A stretch of 64,000 bases of DNA from Vicia villosa. Taxonomy: Eukaryota; Streptophyta; Magnoliopsida; Fabales; Fabaceae. The stretch is from positions 69,511,156 through 69,575,155 of the forward strand of contig NC_081185.1 of assembly GCF_029867415.1 (NCBI RefSeq). Direction: 5' to 3'. Below, piece after piece: positions 22,600-34,298 of this stretch; position 1 is the stretch's first letter, and each line of letters begins with the position of its first letter. The notes below the pieces were generated by a model. That model did not search any database. It saw only the letters and a list, made by a program, of their open reading frames with translations, and was not told where the DNA came from. A program made the translations under genes and the position numbers.

Positions 22600-25500
22600 T
22601 GTAACACGGTGGGAGAACTGACTTTTTAGAAATGTTACGGATAGCAAGAGTCGCCACCGACTTTTATTTTATCCAATTTATAGAAAGGCTAAAAGAACAG
22701 AAAAAAAAACCTTTTTGAAAGAGATTGAGTTCGGGGGGTAAGTTATATAAAGGGAAGGTGTAAGCACCCTTTGTATCCATGGTTATCCATGGGCTCTTAA
22801 TTGCTTAGCTCACTTTGTTTTCAAAATGTTTGAAGTGTAGGAAAAAAGTTTGAATAAGAACTTTAGCTTGTAAATAAGCATAGTATTTTTGAAAAGATCC
22901 TTTGAAAAGAAGTGGGAAAATATTTTGAATATTGAATTTGAATAGAGCAAGCAATCAGGAGCACCTACCCTAAGTTAGAAAAATTGTTCTTTTAGCTTTT
23001 CAGTTTGAAAGGGCTATCCATACCATATGAGGGTAGGAAGTCCTTTCATTGGATGTTATGGGTCATCGAGAAATTATCGTTCGCCACAAAACTGACCCTG
23101 TCATAAAGGGGGGCAGGTAGTCTTAGGGAAGGATATAATAGTCATTTTAGGCAACATGCGAGGATACCTTAGCAATGGGGACGATCATCATTTATAAGGC
23201 AACCTCGAGGGACAAATTTGATGATGATAATGAACTGAGGGCAACATTTGTTTTGCTTAGGTATCCTCGGAATTGAGGGACTTGACTATTTCAGAATCAT
23301 TAAAAGGCAACAGGCAACAAGGCAACAAAAGGGGTTACCCTAAAGGTGTGTGTGTGTGTGTGTCACAATCAAGTGATTCAATTCAGTTATATTTATCTTA
23401 TAATTTAGGAAAACTAAATTTATTAGCAGGCTTGCACTCCCTAGATTACTAACCACGCAGTTAAAAATAAAGGCAGAATTTAAAAGTCCTGCGCTATTAC
23501 AATAAACACCTGTGGGCAGAAAAATAAAGGCAAAAGGAAAAAAAGAGAATAATTAATTTAGGGTAATTAAATGGCTTAAGCCTTCATCGATCCTTGATCA
23601 ATCCTAAAAATTAAGAATGAATCAGAGAAAGGTTAGTGCATTAAAAACCTATTGATTATTTACACAAACCCTAATTTAAACCAAAACAGGTAAAGTAATT
23701 AATTTAACATTTTAGATAACCGTTTAAAAAAATAAGAAAATTGAACATGCGATTAAATATAATATTTACATGGTTTTAAACAATTATTGGATTAATTCTA
23801 ATTAATTAATCAATTTACAAAAAAAAACATATATGAAAATAATACCTTTTATTATAAAAAAACAATTATTTTTAATGTTGTAGGAAGAATCGAATCTTCG
23901 ATTAAATAAAATAAATGATTATAAAATTATTACATAATAAAAAATAAAGTGTTTAAATGAAATATGTTAAATAAAAATAAAAGAAAGAAAAAAGAATAAT
24001 AAAAAAGAATCTATGTAATTAAAAATAAAAAAAAAATTGGAAAAAAAACTTAGCTTTGATCAGGTGTGGGGCGCCTTTGAAGGTCCATGGTGGGGAGCAT
24101 CCCTGGATGCGTTGGATTTGCATGTCTGTCAATCCAATGGTGGACATCTAGAGAGTGTATGGTGTGTGCCTGTATGTGATTGACGTTGGATCAGTCAACG
24201 TGGATCCCAACGCTGGACCAATGAATGCGGAGAGAGAAAAAACCAATAGTTGACCAGCCAATGAGTTTCACGCGCGTGCACCAACGATGGATCAAGAAGA
24301 CAGCTCATCATCTTCTTCCTTGGGCATACCGATTAGCCACGATTTTGGCTTCTGAATAGCTACGATTTGGCCATGCTATTTTTGTGGTTAAAACCTGCAA
24401 AATGCAAACATAAAAAACGCGATTTGTTAGCTTCACAAAAGACACGGTCCGTTCCTAAATCTCCTTCTCCGGCCACTGGTGGTGTTGGTTTGGCTTGAAA
24501 ACACCTGAAAACGCGAGGATGAAACTTTATGTTTCCAAGCCCTAACCATGGCACTTCTCGTCCCAGATTCCAAAGTCCCGTGTAACCGATTAATAACTTC
24601 CCCAAATATCATCACAAACATGTTAACAATATCAAATCACGTCAACATTCAATAATATATGATATACGAATTTAAAAGTATGAATGAATAGGATGATTAT
24701 AATGCGTGAGTTTCAGGATGTTTTGGCCATGGCTATTGAACTGTTATCACCCTATATTACCTCAGTAACACAATGACGTGCTTGGAATCGATTGAAAGAG
24801 GCTGCAAGGTGAAGCTCGAAAGTGCAAGTTCTCTTGATTTTTTTTTGAATAAGAACCCTATTCTTCTGGATGCTCTCCTACTCTATCTTTTTTCTCTCAT
24901 GTTCTAAATATCCTCATGTATATAAAAGGGTTGGAATTAGGTTAGAAGATTGAAAAAAAATCAAATCTTTTTCTCAAGGAAATTTGATTGGAAAATATAT
25001 CATATTCTTCCTATTTTATCTCAATCTTGCACCAATACTTTTATCACGTTTTTTTCAGCCTTTTTTGAGTTTATTTGGACCTTAAAGAACTTAAGTCCCA
25101 AGCCCATAAACCTCGCACATCTTCCTTGTATTTTATTTTGATTAAATTTGAATTTAAATGGATAAATTCAAAAGAAATTAAAATAAAACAAAAAAATCTT
25201 TATAAATTAGTTTATGGACCCTTTATAAGCTTAACATCACGTGGATGACCCAAAATTATAGGTCCATTGCTTAAAGATTGGATTTTGTTCATTTAGGGTT
25301 TCATGCATTTCTCAAATTTTGCCTAGGTTGCACCAGTCATAACTCATTCGATATTTATCATATGGAGGTGATCTAGGAATTTTTGGAAATCCAAAGATGT
25401 CCTCTACAAGCCACTTTGGAAACCTTTTTGAATATGAGGATTTTATCTTGAGATATGGCTCCTGAGAAAAAACAGCTTTTTGTGAGCTTCTAGAAGGACC

Positions 25501-26084
25501 TGTAATGTTTTGACTTATATCTCTTAGGTGGATGCATTTCTTGACCTTGGGCCCAACATCAAAGTTGTAGAGAATTTAATTTCCTTGAGGTTTAGATTTG
25601 GTTGGGGAATTTCTGATAAACTATGAGATAGATATGATTGGTCAAAGTTGTGTTGACTTTCTTCTAGAAACCCTAATTTAGCAATTTCAAGTTTTGATGA
25701 TTTCTGAGCTTTCCTTGATGAATCATAATCATCCTTTGATCAAATAATGAATCTAACATTACAATGTTGATTATGACCAAAAATCATGAGTTTTGACTGT
25801 ACTTTGACCACAGTTGACTTCTAGATCAAACTAGTCGATTGTTGATCATTTGAGCAGTTGAATGAGCAATCTTATGAATCAGGGCTTGAAACTTGATGTA
25901 GGGATTCTTTGAGTCATGTGAGAGGCCATGAGGTCTACTTGAGGGGTCAAAACCTGATTTTACTTTGAGAGAAGCACAACTCTAGTTGTGGGTTGATTGC
26001 TTAGGAGAGAGATAGTCAAGCTCATATCTCAGTGCTTGAACCAAAATATTTTGAAATATGATGAGCAAATTTTGGGGTATGACA
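22600..26084 (-). mobile_element. C: reversed Ogre-type solo LTR (3485 bp)
   Basis: On the minus strand it starts TGTCATACCCCAAAATTTG (26084 downward) and ends GTGTTACA (22600). The flanks GGACG (22595-22599) and AGACG (26085-26089) are a target duplication with one mismatch. Near its end it keeps GGTGGCGACTC and GGTGCTTACACC, as in the other Ogre-type LTRs. No second LTR or interior is present, so it is a product of LTR-LTR recombination. It contains a short (GT)n run at 23346-23362. No gene seen inside. Confidence 0.8.
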
Positions 26085-27730
26085 AGACGCCTTAACCTTA
26101 GCATCCTCCTCGAGCAGCCTCTCCGCCTCCACGGACAAAGGCGCCGAACGAGCAGATAGGGTAGCTAGCTCGAGAACCCTGACCACGGCTGAAGCGTCTT
26201 GCACCAGGAACCTTTGACGGACAGACGACTCCAAACCTTCGATATGGAGAGACTCGGCCCGAGGAATAGTCAGAGAAGGCCCTCCCTCAAAGAACCGAGG
26301 CTGGAGAAAACATGAAGGCAAAGTGAAGATATCACCAACTTCTTCTCGGGTCAGATCCACAGCCTCGATCCTCTACCGCTTGTGACGAACCAGCGCATCC
26401 GGATCCGGCTGCTAACGGAGAGGAGAAGGAAGAACTGTGACCAGCCTCAGGGATTCACCCTGATCAGAAGCCTGTAGCGGGGAACCGACAACAGCCAGGG
26501 AGGAAGAGAAAGCGCCCGAGCCAGTCGCCGGGGACCTCTGCACAGCAGCCAACCTGGGACCAGCATTCTTTTCTACAGCCTTGCTCGCCTGTCTCAGCAT
26601 CCGGTCATGACACGCCCGATCTATTGACTGTAAAAGAAAACACACGAGAAATATGAGAATCAACCCGTCATAAGATCGCTACCATAAACTATAATAATAA
26701 TAATAATAAGTTAGACGCGAAACGAAAGAGGGGGGCAGATACCCAAGTAGGCCGTTGCTCACTCCTCGGTCCGACTGGCCAGAAGATCCTTTATGCTAAT
26801 CACACCCGGCTCTCTGATAATAACCCCGTCTTCATCACCACCCGGCTCTCTGATAATAACCCCGTCTTCATCAACAGCCAGTCTCCTCGACTGTTCCAAT
26901 TTCGCGATCGGGGGAAGGCCTTGCACGAACTTATGGAGAATGGCGTAGTCCGCCCGGGCATCTTCATCCAAATCTGATAGCTTGGTAATATATTGATCCG
27001 TCCCATACTCAAAATGATCCCGGGACCAGAAAAACCTGAACTTCTCCCTGCGGGTAGTGACGGAATCCCCGATATCATTGAGCACCGGACAACCATGAAT
27101 ATCCAAGGTCGGTACCCGAGCAAAGACGCTATTGAGGGCCTCCCGAGACTGGGGAAAGATAAGGAAGAAACAAGGCTTATAATTCTTCAGAGAGTCCGAG
27201 TAGGACTTGAAAATTTTCCTAGATTGCTTCAAATACACCCATCCGAAACGGCCATCCCTTACCATCTGCTGCACACAGAATATAAAAAAGAATAAAGGGA
27301 CTGCCGCCGCTATTTTTAAATGGGAACAGGTCAGCTTGAACTCCCGGATAAAAGCAATCGCGTTAGGATGGAGCTACCCGGGTGCAACCTCCAAGTGATT
27401 GAAAACAGCTATCTGAAACTCGGTGAAAGGCACGCGGAGCCCCATCTCTCGAAAGACCACCTCATACATCGGGATCTGGTCGAGAGCATACACATCGCAG
27501 ATACGGTCCTCCTCAGCGGGGATAAGGACCGACCACTCGGACCGAGACCCATCCCCAACAGGGTCTACGTGGCCTCCAATCTCCAGGAAGATATCCGAGC
27601 CGTCCTCCACGAAGTAACTTTCAATTTCAAGTGCCTCTTGTAGCACCCAAGATGACAGAGGCACCTCCTGTCGAGCCGGGGGAGTCGAGGACGACGAGCC
27701 CGATGTTGACTGACGCCCTGCTTCGGCCAT
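26085..27730 (-). pseudogene. A antisense ORF, N-terminal and central part (gypsy-type transposon domain)
   Basis: The likely start is the ATG at 27730-27728 (MAEAGRQSTSGSSS). The sequence then reads DQIPMYEVVFREMGLRVPFTEFQIAVFNHL, a TAG at 27374-27376, and in the same frame LHPNAIAFIREF, MVRDGRFGWVYLKQS, FFLIFPQSREALNSVFARVP and FFWSRDHFEYGTDQYITKLSDLDEDA. This resembles the 'putative gypsy type transposon' domain (PF04195-like) of plant antisense ORFs. A TGA at 26759-26761 ends it; a further segment (26663-26085) has SIDRACHDRMLRQASKA and a coiled coil (LSVEAERLLEEDAKVK) that runs into C. An 18-residue stretch VDEDGVIIREPG/DEDGVIIREPG is duplicated at about 26800-26875. Two nonsense changes make it a pseudogene. 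Confidence 0.65.
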
Positions 27731-28146
27731 GTTCACCTGAATAACAGGGGATAATAGTGAATTCGATAGTTCAATCAAATCTACCCTTCCACCACCATTC
27801 AAAGTGAAAGGGCGCGCCAATCGCCCGGGGACCGAAGGCCCCTCCTGCCTTGCCCCTGCCTAGAAAAATAATCATCGAGCAGAAGAAGACTCGCGCTAAA
27901 TGGAAAGACAAAAACCCATACTATGTCACGATGATCCATTTTCCTGGAAAAACACTAAGAACACACTAACACGTATTCAAGAATCCAAACGACAGTCAAC
28001 AAACCATAAAGTGGCTCAGAACGAACAACTCGGTCGCATGGAGCCACCTGCGGCGGAGAAGTTAGCTACCTCCGCCGTCTACCACCAACAAACTCCCAAA
28101 CCTTTATCAAAACCATTCCTAAGAACCTACCCTAACCGCATGCAAA
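27731..28146. other. A region upstream of the antisense ORF
   Basis: No gene. It would be 5' untranslated sequence of the antisense transcript. It holds an inverted repeat GGCGGAG...CTCCGCC at 28052-28077 and ends at the D target copy GCAAA (28142-28146). Confidence 0.45.
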
Positions 28147-29866
28147 TGTCATACCCCAAAATTTCCCTTCCACGCTTCTCTCATAACAAGGTTTAAGAAC
28201 AAACTCCAAAACCTTGCTCACTCAAATGATCCAGTCAACTGATTCAAACTTAAAGGTCAACTAATATCAAAGCATGATCCAAACCATAATCATTGGGAAA
28301 ACATCAAGTATAGGGTGCATAATCATCATTTTATCAAGAATTGATCATGATTCCATTAATAGAAACTCAGAGATGAACAAATGCAAAAAGGTTCAAATTA
28401 GGATTTCTTAGGAGAAAGTCAACCCAACTTTGACTGGGCATAACTTTCACATGGAACATCAAAAATTCCCCACTCAAAGCCTATTTTGAAGGAAATTGGA
28501 TTCTCTACAACTTTGTGTCTCACAAGCCAGGGCTAGAAATGCTTCATTTAAGAGATACAAAGCAAAAGATTACAGGTCATTTTCAGGCATCCTTCAAAAG
28601 CAGTTTTTTGTCAGAGAAGGTATGATCAAGATAAAAGCTTCAAATGAGAAATATGTTCCAAAGTGGATTGTAGAGGACCTCTTGAGGTTTCCAAAAAGTA
28701 TTAGAACACCCTCATAGCTTAAAAAATGAAGGAGATATGCTTGATCAAAGTTAGGTGATTTTTGGAGGTAAAATGTGAAAAAAGGAGGGTTCAAATTAAA
28801 GAATTTTGCTAATGGGCCTATGTTTTTATGGTACAAACTTGATCCACAAGCCATTAGCTTGTCCAAAACAAAAGGGCACGAAATTTATCATATTAATTGA
28901 TTTAATATTTTTTTTATTTCATTTTTATGATTTAATTAAGTATAAAATCAAATATTATGATAAAATATTCATAAAGGCCAATTTCAATCACAATTAATGA
29001 CCAAATACAATAACATTTTCGTGCATAATTAAATAAGGAAAAATTGATATGAAATAGGCTAGATATGGTAACTTATGAATCAAGAATAAATCAAATTTCC
29101 AAGATTGGCAAAAGAGATTTTTTGGATCCATGGGCCTTCAATTCGTGACCTAATGGAAGGCTATAAGTAAGTGAAGCTATGCACATGAATAGGGGTTGGC
29201 AAATCTGGGCAGAGCAAAGGTATTCGAGAACAAAATTTCCTCACAAAGCTCAAACTCGGTTTCAAGGATTCAGGGCGTTTCAATCCAATTTGAAGGTTGC
29301 AAAAGTTTCTTTGGAGGATTTAGAACGTGTCTGGATACTCGCACGACTTCAACACCCCCAGAAATTTCTCCATTTAACTCAGGTGGGTCATTCCAAAAAC
29401 TCACTCGATCTGAATGATTCATGCACTTACATTGAAATTTGAATGCATATTTGAGTTTGCCTTGTTGTTCTGATCATTGCTGAATTAATTGTTTGGAGTT
29501 TGTTTGTTTTAATCGTGTTCTGCCATTAGAGTTTGTTTTGAGTTTTAGGGTTTCAAATTGGGGGTTTTAATTAGGGATAAAATTGGAGTAAATTAACCAC
29601 AGGGTTGGGTTCGCGTGATCCATACGAGTAAGATAGATAGGTCGCGAAAGGTTTATAAGCGAGCATGTCGTATTCGCTATTTTCCTAGTCGGGTAGCCAT
29701 GAACGGATTCTGTAGCTAAATCGTAGCGAAATCTGCAGAGATTTACCAGTCTGGGGGTGGAAGACGATAACGTGTCTTGGCCTGGTTGGCTAGTTTGAAT
29801 TTGCGCGCGTGTTTTAGTGCTTTGCAGGATTGTTATGTTTCATTCGTTGAACGCGTCTTACAAACA

Positions 29867-29945
29867 TATTGTTAGCGCAGCTGAGTTGGTTAAAAGTGAC
29901 ACTTGGGAGTGGAGGGTCACAGGTTCGAACCCTCCCTCCAACATA
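29867..29945 (+). other. tRNA-like segment in D LTR
   Basis: TTAGCGCAGCTGAGTTGGTT fits a box A and CAGGTTCGAACCCTCC a box B. TGTT and AACA can pair at the ends, but the T-arm pairs only in part. Its copy in the 3' LTR is 44173-44250. Tail CAACATATT is shared with E, although the core differs. Confidence 0.6.
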
Positions 29946-30703
29946 TTATTTTTCTAAAAATTTCCTACATGATCCTGTGCGCTCCTCATCATAGCTCTCA
30001 CCGTACACCCTCTTAATCTGACCATACAATCCCATTAACTTCAGATCTAACGCCCCTGGTTGAGTCCCTATAACATGAGCCTCCTAAAATATCACACTTA
30101 ATCAAATCCCTAATAAAAACTTAATAAATTTTGATTATTGTATTATTTTTAATTAAAAAATTTATTTTTATATATATTAATTGTGTTATAATTATTTTTT
30201 AATAAAATCAATGCATGACATTTATATTAAAAATTTTTAATTTGTTATTCGCGCCGATTAAATCAATTGATCGCTGTGGTTAACAATAATTTTAATTAAA
30301 ATACTGTTAAATTAAGATAAAATCAAACTATATTCGATTAAATGGCTGCAATCATCTTATTGATTGTGGTGATTAATCCTGCCTCGTTCTATAATTAATC
30401 TGTTATTATTTGTGACCGTATTAACCGGTTATGAGAGGTAACAGTATAAAATAAAATTCATAAAATAATAAAATACAATAAGTCATTATTAGTGATAATC
30501 GAATCAATCGGTTTGAATTGGTAATGATGCAAACCCTTAATCTTGTAACTATGGTGATCAAACCTATTGATCATTGCGGTTAATTGTGCCAAATCAGGGT
30601 TGTACGCCCAAACCCTAAAATAATTCTAAAATCCATTCAAAAAGCCTCTAAAAAACACATCTCTAATCAAATTCAATTCTAATGGCGTACAACCTTCCCC
30701 GAA

Positions 30704-30964
30704 CTACGTAGACTCTGATCCTCCCTAAGGAGGTACGTAGGCACTTGGCAACAAGGCGAGCCCCCCTCTTCAAAATCTTAATCATCTCATTAAAATTCTG
30801 TTTGCCACATTTCTTTACAAACCCTGCCATGCAACCCTAATCTTTGATATATTAGCCTTTAGGAAAGGGCTGAGGGTGCCTAACACCTTCCTTCAGCCTG
30901 ATTATAATAACTTACCCTCAATCTCTTATCTGCGTAGGGTTTCCTATTCGCCCTTCAGAATAGG
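30704..30964 (+). promoter_or_regulatory. Conserved hairpin cluster at the end of the D LTR
   Basis: CTACGT/ACGTAG enclosing CCTCC-CTAA-GGAGG (30704-30740); CTTG-GCAA-CAAG, a GNRA-type loop (30744-30755); GGCTGAGGG/CCTTCAGCC around TGCCTAACACCTT (30868-30898); CCTATTC/GAATAGG (30943-30964). Compared with B, several pairs change on both sides. Confidence 0.6.
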
Positions 30965-31006
30965 TGGCGACTCGAAAGCTGAAATTTTTAAGCAGGTTGC
31001 TACAGC

Positions 31007-31024
31007 TGGCGACTCTGCTGGGGA
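31007..31024 (+). promoter_or_regulatory. D primer binding site
   Basis: TGGCGACTCTGCTGGGGA, two bases after the LTR; the Ogre primer site. Confidence 0.92.
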
Positions 31025-31263
31025 CTACACTATTAGGTTAATTATTATGCTCCTAAGGCTTGAGTGGGTTTAGGTTTGTGGTTTGTGGTTTAGGGTTTGT
31101 GGCGCATTTTAGGGTTGGCAAATTGCCACGTTTAGGGTTTGGGGGGAGGTTTATCTTTTAATGAATATTAAATTATTTATTTGTTTATTTGTTTTATGTT
31201 TTTTATCTGCCTGAAAATATCTGCTTTTATTATTATATATTTGCTCTATTTTTATGTCGGTTA

Positions 31264-31590
31264 AACCTTAAATGTGGGAGTTAACTTTGAGACCAAAAGG
31301 GGACATGAATCGCCTTACGAATCTCATTGATAACTCCACTCGGAGTGGGTTAGGTATTTGGAAAGGTCCGAAACGAATCTTGACTTTGTGGAGGGCTGGA
31401 CTGGATACTTAGCTGATCTCTCCGGGAACCTACCCAAAAATTCGAACCTCATGGATAAAATGAGTTGTTCCAAAATCCGAAGAGACGAAAAAGTCTCGGA
31501 GGCTACGAACGACCCCATGAGACCTTTTAGAACCCCCATATAAAGGTTGGCTCCCAAGAGCCCCCTACGTCGAACCTATGAACCTGGGTT
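31264..31590 (+). promoter_or_regulatory. Structured 5' leader of D
   Basis: GGAGTTA (31277-31283) pairs with TAACTCC (31331-31337), with inner GAGA/TCTC. Then come CCACT-CGG-AGTGG and GAGAC-GAAAAA-GTCTC. It aligns with the leader of B. The rest of 31025-31791 has no gene. Confidence 0.55.
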
Positions 31591-31791
31591 CTTTGAAATA
31601 CCATGTTTTTTTTGCTTAATTATTTTTTATGTTTGTATTATTATTATTTTTTTTTTTGTTGTTATCTGTTTGCATGCATCATCTAATCATTTGCATTTTT
31701 CATCATGTCTTATCCACAAATAAAAATAATAATACACATATATGTATATATATTTGGTAAAATGTATTTTGTTGGTGAATGTGTAGGAAGG

Positions 31792-33789
31792 ATGAGTACG
31801 AAGAAGACAATCGTGCACTTTACTGTTTCTACTCCAGACATTAAGAAATTGAAGATCATCAAAGAAAAATTGCCATCAGGTGCTTTGGGTAGGTTTGAGA
31901 TTCGCTATGGTAATATCTTGGATTTGCTAAGGGTAAAAGTGCAAGAAGAAGCTATCACCGCTTTGGTACAATTCTATGATCCGCCTTTGAGATGTTTTAC
32001 TTTCCAGGATTTTCAGTTAGCACCTACCATAGAAGAAATGGATGCTATGTTGGGTTTTTCGAGGATAAAAAAGGAATTCTATACTGGTGTGGGTAAGGAA
32101 GTTGACTTTTCAGATCTAGAAAAGGCTTTGGGAATGTCCGCTGCAGAACTAAAAGTTCATTATAAAACTGAGGGAGAAGTGCATGGGTTCAAAAGATCTT
32201 ATTTAAAAAATCAAGCATTAATGTTTGCTCAAAGGAAACAATGGGACATTTGTGGACATGTGTTAGCTCTCTTGGTTTTTGGTGTTGTTTTATTGCCAAA
32301 GAATATTGACTATGTTGATCCTACCGCTATTCATGCTTTCACTTCTTTTAGGCTTTTTGACAAAGATCCAACTCCGACTATCCTCGCTAACATTTACTAT
32401 GCTATTCATATGAGGTATGAAAGAAAGAGAGGAGTGCTAGTTTGTTGCGTTCATTTGCTCTATTCTTGGTTGACTTCTCATCTCTACAAAGCTAGTTGCT
32501 TTATCAAAGAATTAACTAGGAACGATTGGTCTAAAAAATTAAGGGCTCTTAAAGCGGACTCTATTCTATGGTATGCAAGAAAATTAAATTCAGATAAGAT
32601 CATTTACAAATGCGGAGAATTCAACAATGTGCCATTGATAGGAACTCTTGGTTGTATTAATTATAATCCTGCTTTAGCACTACGCCAATTGGGTCATTCC
32701 ATGGATAAGGAACCTTCTGAACAACGTATAAAAGAATTAATTTTGCATGACAATGGTAAAGGTGAACCAAGAACATGGAAAAAAGTAATTCAAGCTTGGA
32801 GTAATGTGCAAAGGAGAGACTTTGGGCCAAAGAATGTAATTGCAAAAGCATCTTATACCGCATGGGTTCAAGAAAGAGTTAAGAAAGTGTTGCTTCCTTT
32901 TGTTGTGGATCCCGCCTACAAGCCTGATTCTCCTGATCCTGTTCCTTTATCCATCGAAGAGATAGAAGGAATCAGGGCTGCCCTAGAGGCGTCCCGAAAG
33001 GAGAAAGAGAAATTAGAACTTGATTTGCATCAACTTACTAATGAAAGGAGCCAACTACGCTTTGACCTTAAAGAGAAAAATCAAGAACTCCAAGCGATGA
33101 AAGAAGAAAAAGATAGGCAAAGAAGTAAAAGAAAGCGTGCAACCGAAGGAGTTCTAAGTGCTAATTTTAATCTAGAATCGCATAATGAAAGGTTGGCACA
33201 AGCGGATGTAGAGATTGCAAAATGGAGAAGGCGTTATGAAAAGGCTTCCCATGACAAAGCGGAATCCGAAAAAAATCTAGAAGCTGTGGTCTTTGAATTA
33301 ACGGATAGAACTAAGGACCAAGAAGTAGAAATAAGGGATTTAAAGTTTGATCTTCAAGAGGCTCGCAATGCTGGACAAGAAGAACGCACAAGGAGGTTAA
33401 CCGCGGAAGAAGCACTTTTACAGCGCACTGATGAGCGTCATAGAGCACTTCAAGCTTTAGCCGTGCTTAGGCAATTACTACTAAGGCAAAAAGAGTTATG
33501 TGATGCTGCAAGGGATGAAAGGGATTATTGGGAGAGACAATACACAATTGTTTCTACTGCTTATGAGCACGTGAGTATGGTTCCCAAGATGCTCAAAGAC
33601 TACGAAAAATGCCGCGATAATTATGATAAGTTAGTTTATTTGTGCAATGACTTGATCCTAGACATTCCAAAAAGTTTGGCAAAGGCGGAATCATCTCTTG
33701 TTATCCTTCCCAAAGAAGTCAAGGAATTCATGGAGCTTTGTAGAGATATGGTGGATAAGTTCAAAGAAGACATCCAAAGGCGTTCTTAG
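31792..33789 (+). CDS. Ogre ORF1 protein (DUF7745-like, coiled coil)
   Basis: The start is taken at ATG 31792 (MSTKKTIVHF), because the 29 residues before it are a low-complexity run from the leader; that gives 665 residues. The N-terminal two thirds (about residues 40-400) match the plant retroelement ORF1 domain related to plant mobile domains: RYGNILDLLRVKV, LQFYDPPLRCFTFQDFQLAPTIEE with small variation, and KKVIQAWSNVQRRDFG. A long charged coiled coil follows (about 420-600: EASRKEKEKLELDLHQLTNE and onward). ORF1 upstream of gag is the hallmark of Ogre elements; its function is unknown. The frame is intact. Confidence 0.85.
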   Translation: MSTKKTIVHFTVSTPDIKKLKIIKEKLPSGALGRFEIRYGNILDLLRVKVQEEAITALVQFYDPPLRCFTFQDFQLAPTIEEMDAMLGFSRIKKEFYTGVGKEVDFSDLEKALGMSAAELKVHYKTEGEVHGFKRSYLKNQALMFAQRKQWDICGHVLALLVFGVVLLPKNIDYVDPTAIHAFTSFRLFDKDPTPTILANIYYAIHMRYERKRGVLVCCVHLLYSWLTSHLYKASCFIKELTRNDWSKKLRALKADSILWYARKLNSDKIIYKCGEFNNVPLIGTLGCINYNPALALRQLGHSMDKEPSEQRIKELILHDNGKGEPRTWKKVIQAWSNVQRRDFGPKNVIAKASYTAWVQERVKKVLLPFVVDPAYKPDSPDPVPLSIEEIEGIRAALEASRKEKEKLELDLHQLTNERSQLRFDLKEKNQELQAMKEEKDRQRSKRKRATEGVLSANFNLESHNERLAQADVEIAKWRRRYEKASHDKAESEKNLEAVVFELTDRTKDQEVEIRDLKFDLQEARNAGQEERTRRLTAEEALLQRTDERHRALQALAVLRQLLLRQKELCDAARDERDYWERQYTIVSTAYEHVSMVPKMLKDYEKCRDNYDKLVYLCNDLILDIPKSLAKAESSLVILPKEVKEFMELCRDMVDKFKEDIQRRS

Positions 33790-34298
33790 TTTTAGGCTTT
33801 TTTTTCCCTTTTATTGCATTTCAAGTATTTTCAATTTGTTATTTCAATTTCTATCTTTGTTAACCAACAATGGAGTTTTTTTTTTCTTTCAATAAAGTGT
33901 GTTTCTTTTTCGTTACTCATCGTTTCTATAAATATTCACCAACCTTGTTTACCTCTCTAAAAAAAAAGAGAGAAAACATATGTGTATATACATGTACAAA
34001 AGAAAAAAAAGAAAAATAAATACATATGCAAAAAATATATACATGATACATATGTGCAAAAAAAGAAAAATGTACATGTATATATAAAAAAAAAGAGAGG
34101 GATAAAAATAATATATAAATATATATGTGTATTATAATAGTGTGGATAAGACATAAACATTGCATAACCATATCATTCATAGCATGCATATCATATTTAT
34201 TTTTCAAAACATTAAAGCAAAAAAAAACTATCTTCATCTCCAGTCACACCATTGCAACTCAACCACAAATCAAGACCAGAGCTCAGAAGAAGAAAGCG
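33790..34298 (+). other. Spacer between ORF1 and gag
   Basis: AT-rich, with repeated GTATATACATGTA-like and AAAAAAGA tracts at 33960-34135. The upstream reading frame that enters gag from 34125 is low-complexity and probably untranslated. No other feature seen. Confidence 0.6.

Larger units (their letters stand above)
28147..31004 (+). repeat. D 5' LTR (2858 bp)
   Basis: TGTCATACCCC...GGTTGCTACA. A TATA-like TATAAGTAA at 29162-29170 comes about 1015 bp in. Downstream are the tRNA-like segment, 9-base-loop hairpins (30255-30273, 30555-30573) and the terminal hairpin cluster (30704-30964). The frames inside are also found in the other LTR and are not genes. Confidence 0.93.

Noticed and set aside
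23346..23362. (GT)n run as a regulatory site
   Set aside because: A simple microsatellite inside solo LTR C.
26628..26742. Intron in the antisense ORF (GTATCT ... TTTTACAG)
   Set aside because: Splice sites look good but the flanking phases do not match, and a TGA precedes the donor.
28496..29442. Several short ORFs repeated at 42794-43749
   Set aside because: They are copies because the two D LTRs are copies; no domain, start context or codon signal supports them.
29867..29945. Functional tRNA gene
   Set aside because: Box A and B motifs are present, but the acceptor and T stems pair only partly and there is no clear anticodon arm.
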